61,267 nucleotides of DNA from Alphaproteobacteria bacterium UBA830 (GTDB taxonomy: Bacteria; Pseudomonadota; Alphaproteobacteria; MPNO01; UBA830), in the NCBI GenBank assembly GCA_905181725.1, contig CAJIYX010000058.1:1-61267 (forward strand), written 5' to 3'. How positions within the stretch are numbered: position 1 is the stretch's first letter; each line of letters opens with the position of its first letter. The notes beneath the pieces were generated by a model. The model did no database searches, was not told where the DNA came from, and saw nothing but the letters and a program-made list of their open reading frames with translations. Positions 37,629 through 50,908 of the stretch are shown here, piece by piece. The translations under genes were made by a program, and so were the position numbers.

Positions 37629-37898
37629 ATGAGTCAGCGTCTGAAACGCTACGCCGTCCTTGCTCTCGGCTGGTTCTTTGTTTTTCTTGGTATTCTCGGC
37701 CTGTTCCTGCCGATCCTGCAGGGTATTCTTTTTCTCACCATCGGGCTGATCCTGCTGTCGCGCGAATCCGAATGGGCCGCTGGCAAGCTCGATTGGCTGA
37801 AGACCCGCTATCCGCGTTTCGGGAAAACCTACGACGAGGCGGACCGCCGGGCGATGCGCCTGTGGGAACGGCTACGCGGGCGCAAAAAACAGGACTGA
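37629..37898 (+). CDS. Small inner-membrane protein (DUF454/PGPGW-like)
   Basis: This 89-residue protein has two closely spaced hydrophobic helices (about 8-45) joined by a Gly/Leu/Pro-rich turn (GILGLFLPILQGI). A charged cytoplasmic tail (WLKTRYPRFGKTYDEADRR, ending GRKKQD) follows. The pattern resembles the DUF454 and PGPGW families, both of unknown function. The ATG at 37629 is 21 bases after lpdA, so it is probably the last gene of the suc operon. Confidence 0.65.
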   Translation: MSQRLKRYAVLALGWFFVFLGILGLFLPILQGILFLTIGLILLSRESEWAAGKLDWLKTRYPRFGKTYDEADRRAMRLWERLRGRKKQD

Positions 37899-37941
37899 TC
37901 GTATCGACCCCAGAGCGACCCCACCTGATGGAAAGCGCCTT

Positions 37942-39180
37942 TTAGAGCGTCTTTTCGAGGTCGCTTTCGAGTTTGCGGGCGCGTGGGCGCGCCCATAGCC
38001 AGAGCACGATGGTCAGCGCCCCACCAGCAGCAACAGTGACCGGCAGCCCGGCAAAATTGGCGATCCATCCCGCGGCAAGCGCGCCGAAAGCCGGGAGTCC
38101 CCATGAAATCATGATGAACAGGCTCATCACGCGGGCTCGCATATGCGATTTGACCGTGTTCTGCATCAGCGTCTGTGAACCGACCCCGCCGATCAGCATG
38201 GCGAAGCCGACGACTCCGAGAAAGCCTGCCGACAGCCACAGGTTTCCACCGAAATAACCGGCGGCGGCACTTAAGACAAGCGCCACCCCCTGTACCAGAA
38301 GGCTCGTTGTTACAAGCGCGGTCAGCCCATCTGTCCGCCCTCGCTGCGCCATCCAGATACAGCTCACCATCGCGCCGAACCCCAGGGTCGACATCAGGAT
38401 GGCGAGGCCGTCGGCACCGCGGTCGAACACCTCCGCCGAGAAGCCCGGCATCAGCTCGATCACGGGCCTGATCAGCAATCCGGTGACGCCCAGCATCACA
38501 AGCAGGAAACGGATGCCGGGCTGACGGAACCCATAACGAATGCCGGTAACGATATCGCCCGTGAGCTCGCGCCAAGGCCCGGGATTTCGTTCGGGTTCAT
38601 CCGCCTTCACGATCAGAAGGGTAAAGCAGAACTGCGTAAACGCGAGGGCGACGACTGCCAGCACCACGCCCGATCCCGTCCAGACCAGAAGTACGCCCGC
38701 AATCGCGGGACCAATAAACCGCGCTGCGTTAAAGGTGGCTGAACTCAGCGCGATGGCTGCCGCCATATCCTGTTTCGGGACCAGCGCATGAACCAGCGCC
38801 ATGCGCGCCGGCGTGGTGAGGGATTCCAGCGATCCGATCAACAGGGTGGAGATCAGCACCAGCTCAATCGTGATCACTCCGGCGATTGTCATGGCGGCAA
38901 AGGCGGCAGCGACAATCGCCGTCGCGGTCTGGGCCAGCAAGGTGATGCGGATATAGCCGACCCGGTCTGCAATGGCGCCGGCCAATACCGAGAACACGAC
39001 CAGCGGAAAACTCTCGGCGAAGGCAATAATGCCCAGCCACGTCGTCGATTCGGTGAGTTCCCAGGTCAGCCAGCCGACGGCAATCCGGTACATCCACCGG
39101 CCGATGGTGTTGATGCCGTTGCTCGACCAGTACAGCAGATAATCGCGGTGCGACAGCGCCCGCCCGATGCCACCGAACAT
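37942..39180 (-). CDS. MFS transporter (EntS-like MFS_3 family)
   Basis: The 412-residue protein has about twelve hydrophobic segments in the MFS_3 pattern. It opens with FGGIGRALSHRDYLLYW, has the loop-2/3 motif GAIADRVG, and has a second half starting at about residue 205. Relatives export enterobactin or small drugs. I choose the ATG at 39180 because AGGGA lies 8 bases upstream and it begins 1 base after the xerC stop; the longer frame from 39219 lacks a binding site. Likely the last gene of the tal-DUF484-xerC-MFS unit. Substrate unknown. Confidence 0.85.
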   Translation of the reverse strand: MFGGIGRALSHRDYLLYWSSNGINTIGRWMYRIAVGWLTWELTESTTWLGIIAFAESFPLVVFSVLAGAIADRVGYIRITLLAQTATAIVAAAFAAMTIAGVITIELVLISTLLIGSLESLTTPARMALVHALVPKQDMAAAIALSSATFNAARFIGPAIAGVLLVWTGSGVVLAVVALAFTQFCFTLLIVKADEPERNPGPWRELTGDIVTGIRYGFRQPGIRFLLVMLGVTGLLIRPVIELMPGFSAEVFDRGADGLAILMSTLGFGAMVSCIWMAQRGRTDGLTALVTTSLLVQGVALVLSAAAGYFGGNLWLSAGFLGVVGFAMLIGGVGSQTLMQNTVKSHMRARVMSLFIMISWGLPAFGALAAGWIANFAGLPVTVAAGGALTIVLWLWARPRARKLESDLEKTL

Positions 39181-39181
39181 G

Positions 39182-40138
39182 CTAGTCCCTGACGACCGCG
39201 CGGGGATGGGCCCGGTCATAGACGTCGATCATTTGCTGGGTGTCGACATCGGTATAGCGCTGGGTGGTCGAGAGAGATGCATGCCCCAGCAACTCCTGGA
39301 TGGTGCGGAGGTCGCCGCCGCCTGCCAGCAGATGCGTGGCGAAGCTGTGACGGAGCGCGTGGGGTGTCGCGGTCTCTGGCAGGTCGAGATCGGCGCGCAG
39401 GTGGCGCATGGTGCGTTGCACGATTCCCGCATTGAGCCGGCCGCCGCGCGATCCGTAAAACAGCGGCCGGTCGGCATCGAGCGGGAACGGGCAGGCGGCG
39501 CGGTAAACGCCAATCGCATCGATCACGACCGGCAGAACGGGCACGATCCGCTGCTTGTTCCCCTTGCCGGTGATGGTCATCACCTCGCCGGTCGGGACAT
39601 CGCGCTGATCGAGGCTGAGCGCTTCATCAATGCGCAGGCCGCAGCCGTAAAGCAGGGCCAGGATCGCGACGTCGCGCGCGCCGACCCAGGGTTCGGTCGC
39701 AATCTCGGCGGCGCGGCGCAGCAGGGCCAGCGCATCAGCGGCGTTTAATGGTTTAGGTACCGACTTTGGCGGTTTGGGCACCTTCACCACGGCCAGTGCC
39801 GGATTGTGAACGCGCCCGGTGCGGTCAAGAAAGCGGAAAAGGTTGCGTAATGCCGACATCGCGCGCGCGATCGATGTGCGCGACAGGCCATCCTGCAGGC
39901 GCGCCGCCAGCCACGCTCGAAAATCGGCAGGCTTCAGGTCGGCAAGGACAGCAATGTTCGGGATTTCACCCCGGTAATCGTTCAGAAAGTTGAGAAAGGC
40001 TGCGATATCGCGGCAATATCCGTCCACCGTATGGATCGACGTGCGCCGTTCGGTGATCAGCCAGCGGCGCCAGTCATCCAGCGCGGCGAGCAGATCGGCC
40101 TGTGCAGTAAACCTGATTAGTTTTTCGGCCCCAGGCAT
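39182..40138 (-). CDS. xerC: Site-specific tyrosine recombinase XerC
   Basis: XerC resolves chromosome dimers at dif with XerD. The SAM-like N-terminal domain (about 10-100) is followed by the catalytic domain with LLYGCGLRIDEAL (first Arg), HALRHSFATHLLAGG (His-x-x-Arg), LGHASLSTTQRY (His and nucleophile Tyr) and the DVDTQQMIDVYDRAHP tail. This pattern, length 318 and the DUF484 neighbour favour XerC over phage integrases. It overlaps the DUF484 gene by 22 bases. Confidence 0.93.
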   Translation of the reverse strand: MPGAEKLIRFTAQADLLAALDDWRRWLITERRTSIHTVDGYCRDIAAFLNFLNDYRGEIPNIAVLADLKPADFRAWLAARLQDGLSRTSIARAMSALRNLFRFLDRTGRVHNPALAVVKVPKPPKSVPKPLNAADALALLRRAAEIATEPWVGARDVAILALLYGCGLRIDEALSLDQRDVPTGEVMTITGKGNKQRIVPVLPVVIDAIGVYRAACPFPLDADRPLFYGSRGGRLNAGIVQRTMRHLRADLDLPETATPHALRHSFATHLLAGGGDLRTIQELLGHASLSTTQRYTDVDTQQMIDVYDRAHPRAVVRD

Positions 40139-40824
40139 TGTTTAAGTCGTGCCTCCAGCACATCGGCGAGGAAAGTGATTAGATCGGTCGCCTGGTCCTT
40201 GTCGAACCCGTCATCGCGGCCCGACCCGAGCGCCAGTAACATGTCGGGGGAATTTTTCCCCGCGCGCAGCCGCAGGTAAGCGACCGATTTCACCCGCGCG
40301 GCATCGTCGCCGAACACGAACGCTTCGCCTGCGGTCTGCCCCTGCAGCAGGATGCGCTTTTTGGGGCCCATCAGGTTTTCAATTCCACCTTTGCCGATCG
40401 CCGTTGCACCCGCCAGGGCCAGGGCGCCGGCATCTTCGATGCACAGGACTGCCGATTCGATATCCAGCATGGCCGGCAGTTTTCCCCGGATAACGCTGTT
40501 CAGCCCCTGGATTTCGTCGGCGTCGACGACGGCGGTAACCGCCTGGTGAACCTTGGACTGACCGGCGGCATTGCCTTCGACCGCCGATAGAAGCTGCTTT
40601 TCATGGCGCCGCAGGCTGGTCAGGTCGTCGCGCATCCGCTCCAGCATAAAATGCTGCATATCCAGAATACGCTCGCCGCGTTTGAATTCGGGCGGGGTCA
40701 GGAACGTCAGGACTTCCGGGTTTTCGTGCAGAAAATCCGGATGTCTGCGCAGCCAGGCGGAGACCGTCTCTGCGGTCAGGCTGTCCGGCTGGGTTTTTGC
40801 GGCTTTGTCCGACGGACCGCTCAT
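40117..40824 (-). CDS. DUF484 family protein (GAF-like)
   Basis: The 235-residue protein matches DUF484. The N-terminal VSAWLRRHPDFLHENPEVL leads to RGERILDMQHFMLERMRDDL (helical) and a GAF-like half with FVFGDDAARVKSVAYLRLR. DUF484 genes are typically next to xerC, as here, but the function is unknown. I prefer the ATG at 40824, 2 bases after the tal stop, over an upstream in-frame start inside tal. Downstream, xerC overlaps it. Confidence 0.85.
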   Translation of the reverse strand: MSGPSDKAAKTQPDSLTAETVSAWLRRHPDFLHENPEVLTFLTPPEFKRGERILDMQHFMLERMRDDLTSLRRHEKQLLSAVEGNAAGQSKVHQAVTAVVDADEIQGLNSVIRGKLPAMLDIESAVLCIEDAGALALAGATAIGKGGIENLMGPKKRILLQGQTAGEAFVFGDDAARVKSVAYLRLRAGKNSPDMLLALGSGRDDGFDKDQATDLITFLADVLEARLKQCLGPKN

Positions 40825-40826
40825 GC

Positions 40827-41489
40827 TCAGGACCCCAGGATCGACTGACCGGATCCTGCCCAATCGGTCAGAAACGCCTCAAGACCCGAATCGGTGAGCG
40901 GGTGCTTGAAGAGCTGGCGCAGCACGCTGGGCGGCACCGTGACGACATCCGCGCCTATTTGCGCAGCTTCGATCACGTGGTTCGGGCCGCGCACCGATGC
41001 GACCAGCACTTCGGTCTCGAACGTCTCGTAATTGGCGTAGATCGAGCAGATTTCGTCGATCAGGCCCATCCCGTCGCGGCTGATGTCGTCCAGCCGGCCG
41101 ACGAAGGGTGACACGAAGGTCGCGCCCGCCTTGGCTGCGAGGATAGCCTGACCGGCGGAGAAGCAGAGTGTCACGTTCACCTGTGTTCCGGCATCGGACA
41201 GCACCTTGCAGGTTTTCAAGCCGTCGGGCGTCAGCGGCACCTTGACGGCAACATTACTGGCAATCTGGGCGAGCTTTCGCCCTTCTTTGAGCATCGTTTC
41301 GTGATCGGTCGCTGCGACCTCAGCACTCACCGGACCATCGACTATGTCGCAGATTTCCGCGATGACGTCGAAAAAATTCAGGCCCGATTTGGCGATGATC
41401 GACGGGTTGGTGGTGACGCCGTCTACGAGGCCCGTTGATGCCAGATCCTTGATCTCGGCAACGTCCGCCGTGTCCACGAAAAACTTCAT
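40827..41489 (-). CDS. tal: Transaldolase-like / fructose-6-phosphate aldolase family enzyme
   Basis: This short transaldolase (220 residues, subfamily 3B or FSA-like) starts [13 protein letters not shown] and has [13 protein letters not shown]. The Schiff-base lysine is K83 in [12 protein letters not shown], followed by [11 protein letters not shown]. Such enzymes are either short transaldolases of the pentose phosphate pathway or fructose-6-phosphate aldolases, which are hard to tell apart from sequence. It heads the tal-DUF484-xerC unit and is divergent from priA. Confidence 0.9.
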   Translation of the reverse strand: MKFFVDTADVAEIKDLASTGLVDGVTTNPSIIAKSGLNFFDVIAEICDIVDGPVSAEVAATDHETMLKEGRKLAQIASNVAVKVPLTPDGLKTCKVLSDAGTQVNVTLCFSAGQAILAAKAGATFVSPFVGRLDDISRDGMGLIDEICSIYANYETFETEVLVASVRGPNHVIEAAQIGADVVTVPPSVLRQLFKHPLTDSGLEAFLTDWAGSGQSILGS

Positions 41490-41626
41490 GATATTCCTTC
41501 AGTTCTGAGCCGGCCAGCGTGCGCCTGCCCGTTTTGCTGTGCAGGCAATGCCCGCGATGTTTCATCTTTGCTGAATGCGATACTTCCGCCGTCAGCCGAT
41601 TGGCCGCCCCGAACGGCTAGGATAGA

Positions 41627-43858
41627 GTGTATCCGATGGACCCCACCCTTTCCACACGCCCCGGCACCGCTCAGACGACGGCCGTCAGTGTTCTGCTGCC
41701 GCTGCCGCTGATCGCGCCCTATGACTATCTGGTGCCGTCCGATCTGTCGGTGGAGCCCGGCTCCTATGTCGAGGTGCCGCTCGGTCCGCGCCAGGCCACG
41801 GGTGTTGTATGGGGGTCGGCGCGCGGCGGGGTGAACCCCGAAAAGCTGCGTGAAATCAGCGCCGTATTGGACCTCCCGCCGATGCCCGCCAACCTCCGTC
41901 GGTTCGTTGATTGGGTAGCGTCCTATACCCTGGCCCGGCTCGGCACGGTCCTGCGGATGACTATGAGCGTGCCCAAGGCGCTGAGCCCGCTCAAGCCCGT
42001 TACGTCCTACCGCATCGCCTCCGCGGTTGACCTAGAAAGCGAATCACTTCCCGGCGGCGTCCGCCTGACAGACGCGCGCCGCCGGGTACTGAACGCCCTT
42101 ACCGACGGCACGCCGCGCAAAGGTGCTGACCTCGCCAGGCTGTCCGGCAGTTCACCGGCGGTGATCCGGGCGATGGCGGATGCGGGTGCGCTGGACCAGA
42201 TTGCCCTGACCGAAGAGGATCCTGTCGGCCTACCCGACCCTGACCTTCCGGGCGCTGTTCTGTCGGAGGCGCAGTCGGCGGCGGCGGCCACGTTGTCTGC
42301 CGACGTTGGGGCAGGGTATTCGGTCACGCTGCTCGACGGGGTAACCGGATCGGGCAAGACCGAGGTCTATTTCGAAGCCATCGCCACAGCCATCCGGGCG
42401 GACAGGCAGGTCATCGTTCTGTTGCCGGAAATTGCCCTTACCGCCGATTGGCTCGGGCGGTTCGAACGACGCTTCGGGGTCCGTCCCGTGGTCTGGCATT
42501 CCGATCTGCCGATGTCCGAGCGGCGGCGCAACTGGCGTGCCGTATTGTACGGTGAGGCCAAGCTGGTCGTCGGTGCACGGTCGGCGCTGATGCTGCCCTA
42601 TCGCGATCTTGGTCTGATCGTGATCGATGAAGAGCACGACCCCAGCTTCAAGCAGGATGAAGGTGTGATCTACAACGCCCGCGATATGGCCGTGGTGCGT
42701 GGCCATATCGGTGATTTCCCCGTCATCCTTGCATCCGCGACGCCGTCTCTGGAAACGGTCGATAATGTCTGGCGCGAACGCTACCGGCGGCTGTCTCTGC
42801 CCGAACGCTTCGCGGGCGCGCGCCTGCCGGATATCGCCGCCATCGACATGCGCGAAGAAACGCTCGACCGCCAAAGCTGGCTGTCACCCGCCCTGGCGCG
42901 TGCGATGTCCGAGACGGTCGCCGCGGGAGAACAGGCGATGCTGTTTCTGAACCGGCGCGGATACGCGCCGCTGACCCTGTGCCGCGCCTGCGGGCACCGG
43001 CTCAACTGCCCGCAATGTACGGCATGGCTGGTCGAACACCGTTTGCTTGACCGGCTGCAATGTCATCACTGCGGCTATAGTGCACCGCCGCCGTTGACCT
43101 GCCCGTCCTGCGAGGTCGAGAGCCGTTTCGCGGCCTGCGGGCCGGGCGTCGAACGCCTGGCCGAAGAGGCTCGCGCCAAGTTTCCCGACCTGCGGTTCGA
43201 AATCATGTCGAGCGACACGGTGCATAAACCGGCGGATGCTCTGGCGCTCGTCCGGCGGATGGAGAACCTGGAAATAGACGTCCTGATAGGCACACAGATC
43301 ATGGCCAAGGGATTCCACTTTCCGGCGCTGACGCTTGTCGGTGTGATCGATGCGGATCTCGGACTTGCCGGCGGAGATTTGCGCGCGGCGGAACGCACCT
43401 ATCAGTTATTGCATCAGGTATCGGGGCGGGCGGGGCGGGCCGAGCGGCCGGGCCGGGTGCTGCTGCAGACCTTTCAGCCCGAACACCCTGTCATGCAGGC
43501 GCTGATCGGCGGTGACCGTGACGGCTTTATCAAGACCGAAGCGACCGCGCGAAAACAGCACAATATGCCGCCTTACGGTCGGCTGGCGGCGATCATCGTG
43601 TCGGGGCGGAACGAGCGCGCGGTGGATGATACGGCGAACGCACTTGGGCGGTCGGCGCCGCGCCGCGACGGGCTGAGCGTGCTTGGTCCTGCGCCGGCCC
43701 CGATCTCCGTCATCCGTGGCCGGCATCGGCGCCGGTTGCTGGTGCGGGCACGAAAGGATCTCAATATTCAGGATGTTCTGCGGCGCTGGGTGTACTCACA
43801 TAAAGTGACCGGTGGCGTTCGAATCTCTGTCGACATTGATCCCTATAACTTTATGTAG
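41627..43858 (+). CDS. priA: Primosomal protein N' (replication restart helicase PriA)
   Basis: PriA reloads the replisome at collapsed forks. The 3'-DNA-binding domain (about 15-115, PYDYLVPSDLSVEPGSYVEVPLG) precedes the helicase core with DGVTGSGKTEVYFEA and VIDEEHDPSFKQD. A zinc-binding cysteine cluster follows (CRACGHRLNCPQC and CHHCGYSAPPPLTCPSC), then the GTQIMAKGFHFP and QVSGRAGRAERPG motifs. The product has 743 residues from the GTG at 41627 (AGGA 4 bases upstream); an ATG at 41636 is an alternative. Confidence 0.97.
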   Translation: MYPMDPTLSTRPGTAQTTAVSVLLPLPLIAPYDYLVPSDLSVEPGSYVEVPLGPRQATGVVWGSARGGVNPEKLREISAVLDLPPMPANLRRFVDWVASYTLARLGTVLRMTMSVPKALSPLKPVTSYRIASAVDLESESLPGGVRLTDARRRVLNALTDGTPRKGADLARLSGSSPAVIRAMADAGALDQIALTEEDPVGLPDPDLPGAVLSEAQSAAAATLSADVGAGYSVTLLDGVTGSGKTEVYFEAIATAIRADRQVIVLLPEIALTADWLGRFERRFGVRPVVWHSDLPMSERRRNWRAVLYGEAKLVVGARSALMLPYRDLGLIVIDEEHDPSFKQDEGVIYNARDMAVVRGHIGDFPVILASATPSLETVDNVWRERYRRLSLPERFAGARLPDIAAIDMREETLDRQSWLSPALARAMSETVAAGEQAMLFLNRRGYAPLTLCRACGHRLNCPQCTAWLVEHRLLDRLQCHHCGYSAPPPLTCPSCEVESRFAACGPGVERLAEEARAKFPDLRFEIMSSDTVHKPADALALVRRMENLEIDVLIGTQIMAKGFHFPALTLVGVIDADLGLAGGDLRAAERTYQLLHQVSGRAGRAERPGRVLLQTFQPEHPVMQALIGGDRDGFIKTEATARKQHNMPPYGRLAAIIVSGRNERAVDDTANALGRSAPRRDGLSVLGPAPAPISVIRGRHRRRLLVRARKDLNIQDVLRRWVYSHKVTGGVRISVDIDPYNFM

Positions 43859-44294
43859 ACTCCCATTTTCAGGATGTTTTCGACTTTGGCATTATTAGCG
43901 CGCGTCTTGGCGCGTGGACATAGCACCAGGAAATCGGGGAGAGCGCGTCCGACAGAGCTGCTGATGTCGTTGGATTGGATGATGCGAAGCAACCTGTTGG
44001 CGGACGATCAATCCACCTGAATACTGTTCTGGCTGCTAAACAACGGGCGGAACGTCATGTCTCGATCATTGAGAGTGATCCATATTTTACCGAACGCTGG
44101 AAAATGTGGCGAAGGCGTTGTCGCGACGGTTTGACGCGACTTTCCCGATTGCGCCGGGTTGCAACCCACAAATGCCTGTGTTACCTAACGCTGCCGTTAT
44201 GGGGGGTCGATATGATATGCCTTTGCAGGCTTGATTATTCGATTAAAAACAACAGGTTAGTTTATGTCTACGGGACGTTTTTGAGGTAAATTGG
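43859..44294 (+). other. 436-base intergenic region upstream of the atp operon
   Basis: No gene is supported. A 104-codon open frame (43975-44289) has no ribosome-binding site, no recognisable motif and an implausible composition. The last 100 bases before atpH are AT-richer than the rest and must contain the operon's promoter, but I cannot pick a convincing -35/-10 pair. A small RNA is possible but unsupported. Confidence 0.5.
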
Positions 44295-44854
44295 GTGTCG
44301 TCTGAATCGTCAGCCGTTTCCGGTGTGGCAGGCCGTTATGCGGCCGCGCTCTTCGAGCTTGCCGAGGAACAGAGAAAACTGGACGAAGTTGCTGCAGATG
44401 TAGCGACTATTCGTGCATTATTGGCCGAATCGGCCGATTTGCGCCGCCTTGTCGCGAGCCCCATTATCGGGCGCGACGCGCAGGCTCGGGCGCTTTCGGC
44501 TGTGCTTGAAAAGGCCGGCGTCTCCGAACTCACCCTGAACTTTACCGGCGTGGTCGCCCGCAACCGTCGACTTTTCGTGCTTGACAGCATGTGCGTCGGC
44601 TACCGCCAGCTGCTCGCTAATGCGCGCGGCGAAATGACGGCGGAAATTATGACGGCAGAGCCGCTGACGGAGGCGCAGCAGGCGTCGCTGGAACAGGAAT
44701 TACGGTCGGCTCTGGGCTCCAAAGTTACCCTCGATACGCGTGTGGATGCGTCGCTTTTGGGCGGCATGATCGTCAAGGTCGGGTCCCGCATGATCGATTC
44801 CTCTCTTCGTACAAAGCTTCAACGTCTAGAACTCTCATTGAAAGGGGCAGCGTG

Positions 44855-44855
<1 letters not shown>
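44295..44855 (+). CDS. atpH: F1F0 ATP synthase delta subunit
   Basis: The delta subunit links F1 to the F0 stator. The 186-residue product shows [17 protein letters not shown] at the N-terminus, [36 protein letters not shown] and the C-terminal [28 protein letters not shown] start at 44295 with GAGG upstream. First gene of atpHAGDC; its TGA overlaps the atpA ATG. F0 genes are absent, as expected for alphaproteobacteria. Confidence 0.96.
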
Positions 44856-46390
<1,535 letters not shown>

Positions 46391-46425
46391 TCGACACTCC
46401 GGAAAACAGGAACCGGTAACGGGAT

Positions 46426-48775
<2,350 letters not shown>

Positions 48776-48811
48776 TCGTCGCACCGCTGATCCCAACCGC
48801 AGGAAACCGTT

Positions 48812-49222
48812 ATGCCTGACCCGTTTACATTCGATCTGGTTTCGCCCGAAAAGCTGCTGCTTTCGGAAGATGTAGAGATGGTTGTCGTGCCCGGTGCCGA
48901 GGGTGATTTTGGTGTACTGATCGGCCATGCATCGCTGATCTCTGCACTGCGGCCCGGCGTCATCGATACCTATGCTGGTACGAAAGTTGAGAAACGGATA
49001 TTCGTCGCCGGCGGTTTTGCCGAGGTGACGGGCGAACGCTGCACCGTTCTTGCCGAAGAAGCCATGCCGGTCGAGGATATCGACCAGTCAGAGGCCGAGG
49101 CACGCGTTGCGGCGGCGCGCGAAGCGCTAGAGCAGGCAGATAACGATCTCGCCCGCGGGCAGGCCGAAATGGCCCTTGCAGTCGGCGAAGCTATGGTCGC
49201 AGCACACGGGGCAGGCGTCTGA
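48812..49222 (+). CDS. atpC: F1F0 ATP synthase epsilon subunit
   Basis: The epsilon subunit regulates rotation and hydrolysis. The N-terminal beta sandwich (FTFDLVSPEKLLLSEDVEMVVVPGAEGDFGVL-like start, residues 4-35, then FVAGGFAEVTGERCTVLAEEA) is followed by a helical C-terminal segment (SEAEARVAAAREALEQA). Length 136 is normal. It ends the operon; no clear terminator follows before the kinase pseudogene. Confidence 0.96.
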   Translation: MPDPFTFDLVSPEKLLLSEDVEMVVVPGAEGDFGVLIGHASLISALRPGVIDTYAGTKVEKRIFVAGGFAEVTGERCTVLAEEAMPVEDIDQSEAEARVAAAREALEQADNDLARGQAEMALAVGEAMVAAHGAGV

Positions 49223-49319
49223 CCGTTGCGTCTACCGAGACTACATTCCAATACGTTTTTATCTGATCGATTGGCGCCGGCTCTTTCCGCTGCCCAGGCG
49301 TGCTGCCGACTGAATGCAG

Positions 49320-50656
49320 TCAGGCCGCGATGCCCGCGCCAGTGTCCTTAAACCAGATCTCAATGCCGCCATCCTTCAGTTCTCGCGCGGCGACCCAGAT
49401 TTTTCCGCCGGGTTCGGTGAATTTGATCGCATTGTCGAGGATACAATGCAGGATCCGCGAAAGCGCATTGCGGTGGAATAATACAGGCGGCAGGTCCGGC
49501 ATGATCATGACTTTCAGAGAAACCTCACGCGCGTTCACCGCGGCTTTGAAAGCCTGAACATTGGCCTTTAACTCGTGCTCGAGCGACAGAATTTTCTGCT
49601 GCATCTCGGCGGTCCCCGATTCAAGCTCCGACATATAAAGGATTGAATTCATGATCTCGAGCAATTGCGTCCCACTCGCATGAATTTCGCCGCCAAATTC
49701 GGGGTATTCCGGCGACCCCAGCGGGCCCATTCGCTCGTCCATGGGAATTTCTGAAAATCCGATAACGAAATTCAACGGTGTCCGCAATTTATGGCTGACA
49801 TTAGCGATCAATTCGCCCTGCGCGCGGTTGGCGCGTTCAGCCTCTGCCTTTGCCGCTGCAAGATCAATATTGCGAAGCTAAGCAACGGCTGCAAGCTTCC
49901 GAGTCTGCTCGATACCCGACTGAATCTCGCGCAATAACAACCAGATCAGTATCAACTCGGCAAACGCGAATTTACCGATGTAAAACGGAGATTTTCGCAT
50001 ATCCGGCAGGAATGAGGTGCCAACGTCCACCAGCGGCAACGTAATCTGTTAAACCCCAGGATATCGCCAACTTTCCAATCGGTGCGTGGGCTTAACGGGT
50101 GGGAATTATGGCAGGCGACACAGGTTTCCCCCATGATCACCGGGTAAGCGACCCGAACCGAACGCAGTCCTTTGTAATTCTAGAACCGGACTACCCTTTC
50201 CTGGGTCTTGCCGTTCAATGTAGCGAGCGCATCGTGTTCGAACTTGTCGAGAACGCGCCTCCCGCGCCATGGGAACGGTTCGGCGCTATAGAAATTGAAC
50301 GTAAAGGCACTGCCTTTCTCGCGCAGCTCGTTTGCGAGATCAATCGTCAACGTCGCGGGGAACGGAATCGTTGTCTCTGAATTCTTATAATCATGGGAAA
50401 CGGTCGCACAGGCGTTTTTCGCCCGCGGGACCACGTGGCGTGAATAGAATGAGCGCATCGCCGATACTGACTGCGAATAGGCTTCAGCAGCCTTCAAGGC
50501 AGTTGATTCCCGGATATCTTTGGAGTGATGCCAGGAGAGCGCCGTGAGGGAAAGCAGGCATATCCCGGTATAGAGTGTAAATACTAGAAACGGTTTGCGG
50601 ACCAGAAAATCGGTCAACAGAACCGTTCTGCCTTCGGTCTTCTGACGCTCGGACAA
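49320..50656 (-). pseudogene. Decayed DUF3365 (c-type-heme sensor) histidine kinase gene
   Basis: Segments of one ancestral gene lie in order on the minus strand. From about 50656 come a membrane helix (LVRKPFLVFTLYTGICLLSL) and the DUF3365-type sensor (YSRHVVPRAKNACATVSHDYK, YSAEPFPWRGR). The frame is cut by TAG at 50180-50182 and then continues, still in frame, into CVACHNSHPLSPRTDWKVGD with the heme-binding CxxCH. Near 50050-50060 the frame shifts by one base. The continuation carries TAA at 50049-50051 and TAG at 49878-49880. It then runs as HisKA (NVSHKLRTPLNFVIGFSE) and HATPase N- and G1-boxes (DNAIKFTEPGG, DTGAGI), stopping at 49320 without the G2 box. Three nonsense codons, a frameshift and a truncation make it a clear pseudogene. 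Confidence 0.88.
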
Positions 50657-50908
50657 GGTGCCACCACTCTCTTCTCGGAAAAGTAGCAGGGTTTTCGCGG
50701 GCCGATCTGAAAAAAGCCTTAAAAACGGGTAGATCACTAGACAGACACCCGGTAATTCAACCATTATCTGCGGCGATGGCTCAATAAAAATATGTCGAAT
50801 ACCAACCGCCTCGGCGGGGACGGGCATGTGGCGCATGCCGGTGGGACATGCGACAAAGCGGGAATTTCGGCTGCAAACGGCGCAATCGGGGTATTCCGAA
50901 GGATTCAG

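Noticed and set aside
43975..44289. 104-codon frame upstream of atpH
   Set aside because: No ribosome-binding site, no motif, and a Trp/Arg/Cys-rich composition typical of non-coding DNA.
50657..50908. Sigma-54 promoter before amt
   Set aside because: Nitrogen-regulated amt genes often have one, but I could not find a TGGCAC-N5-TTGC pattern with correct spacing.
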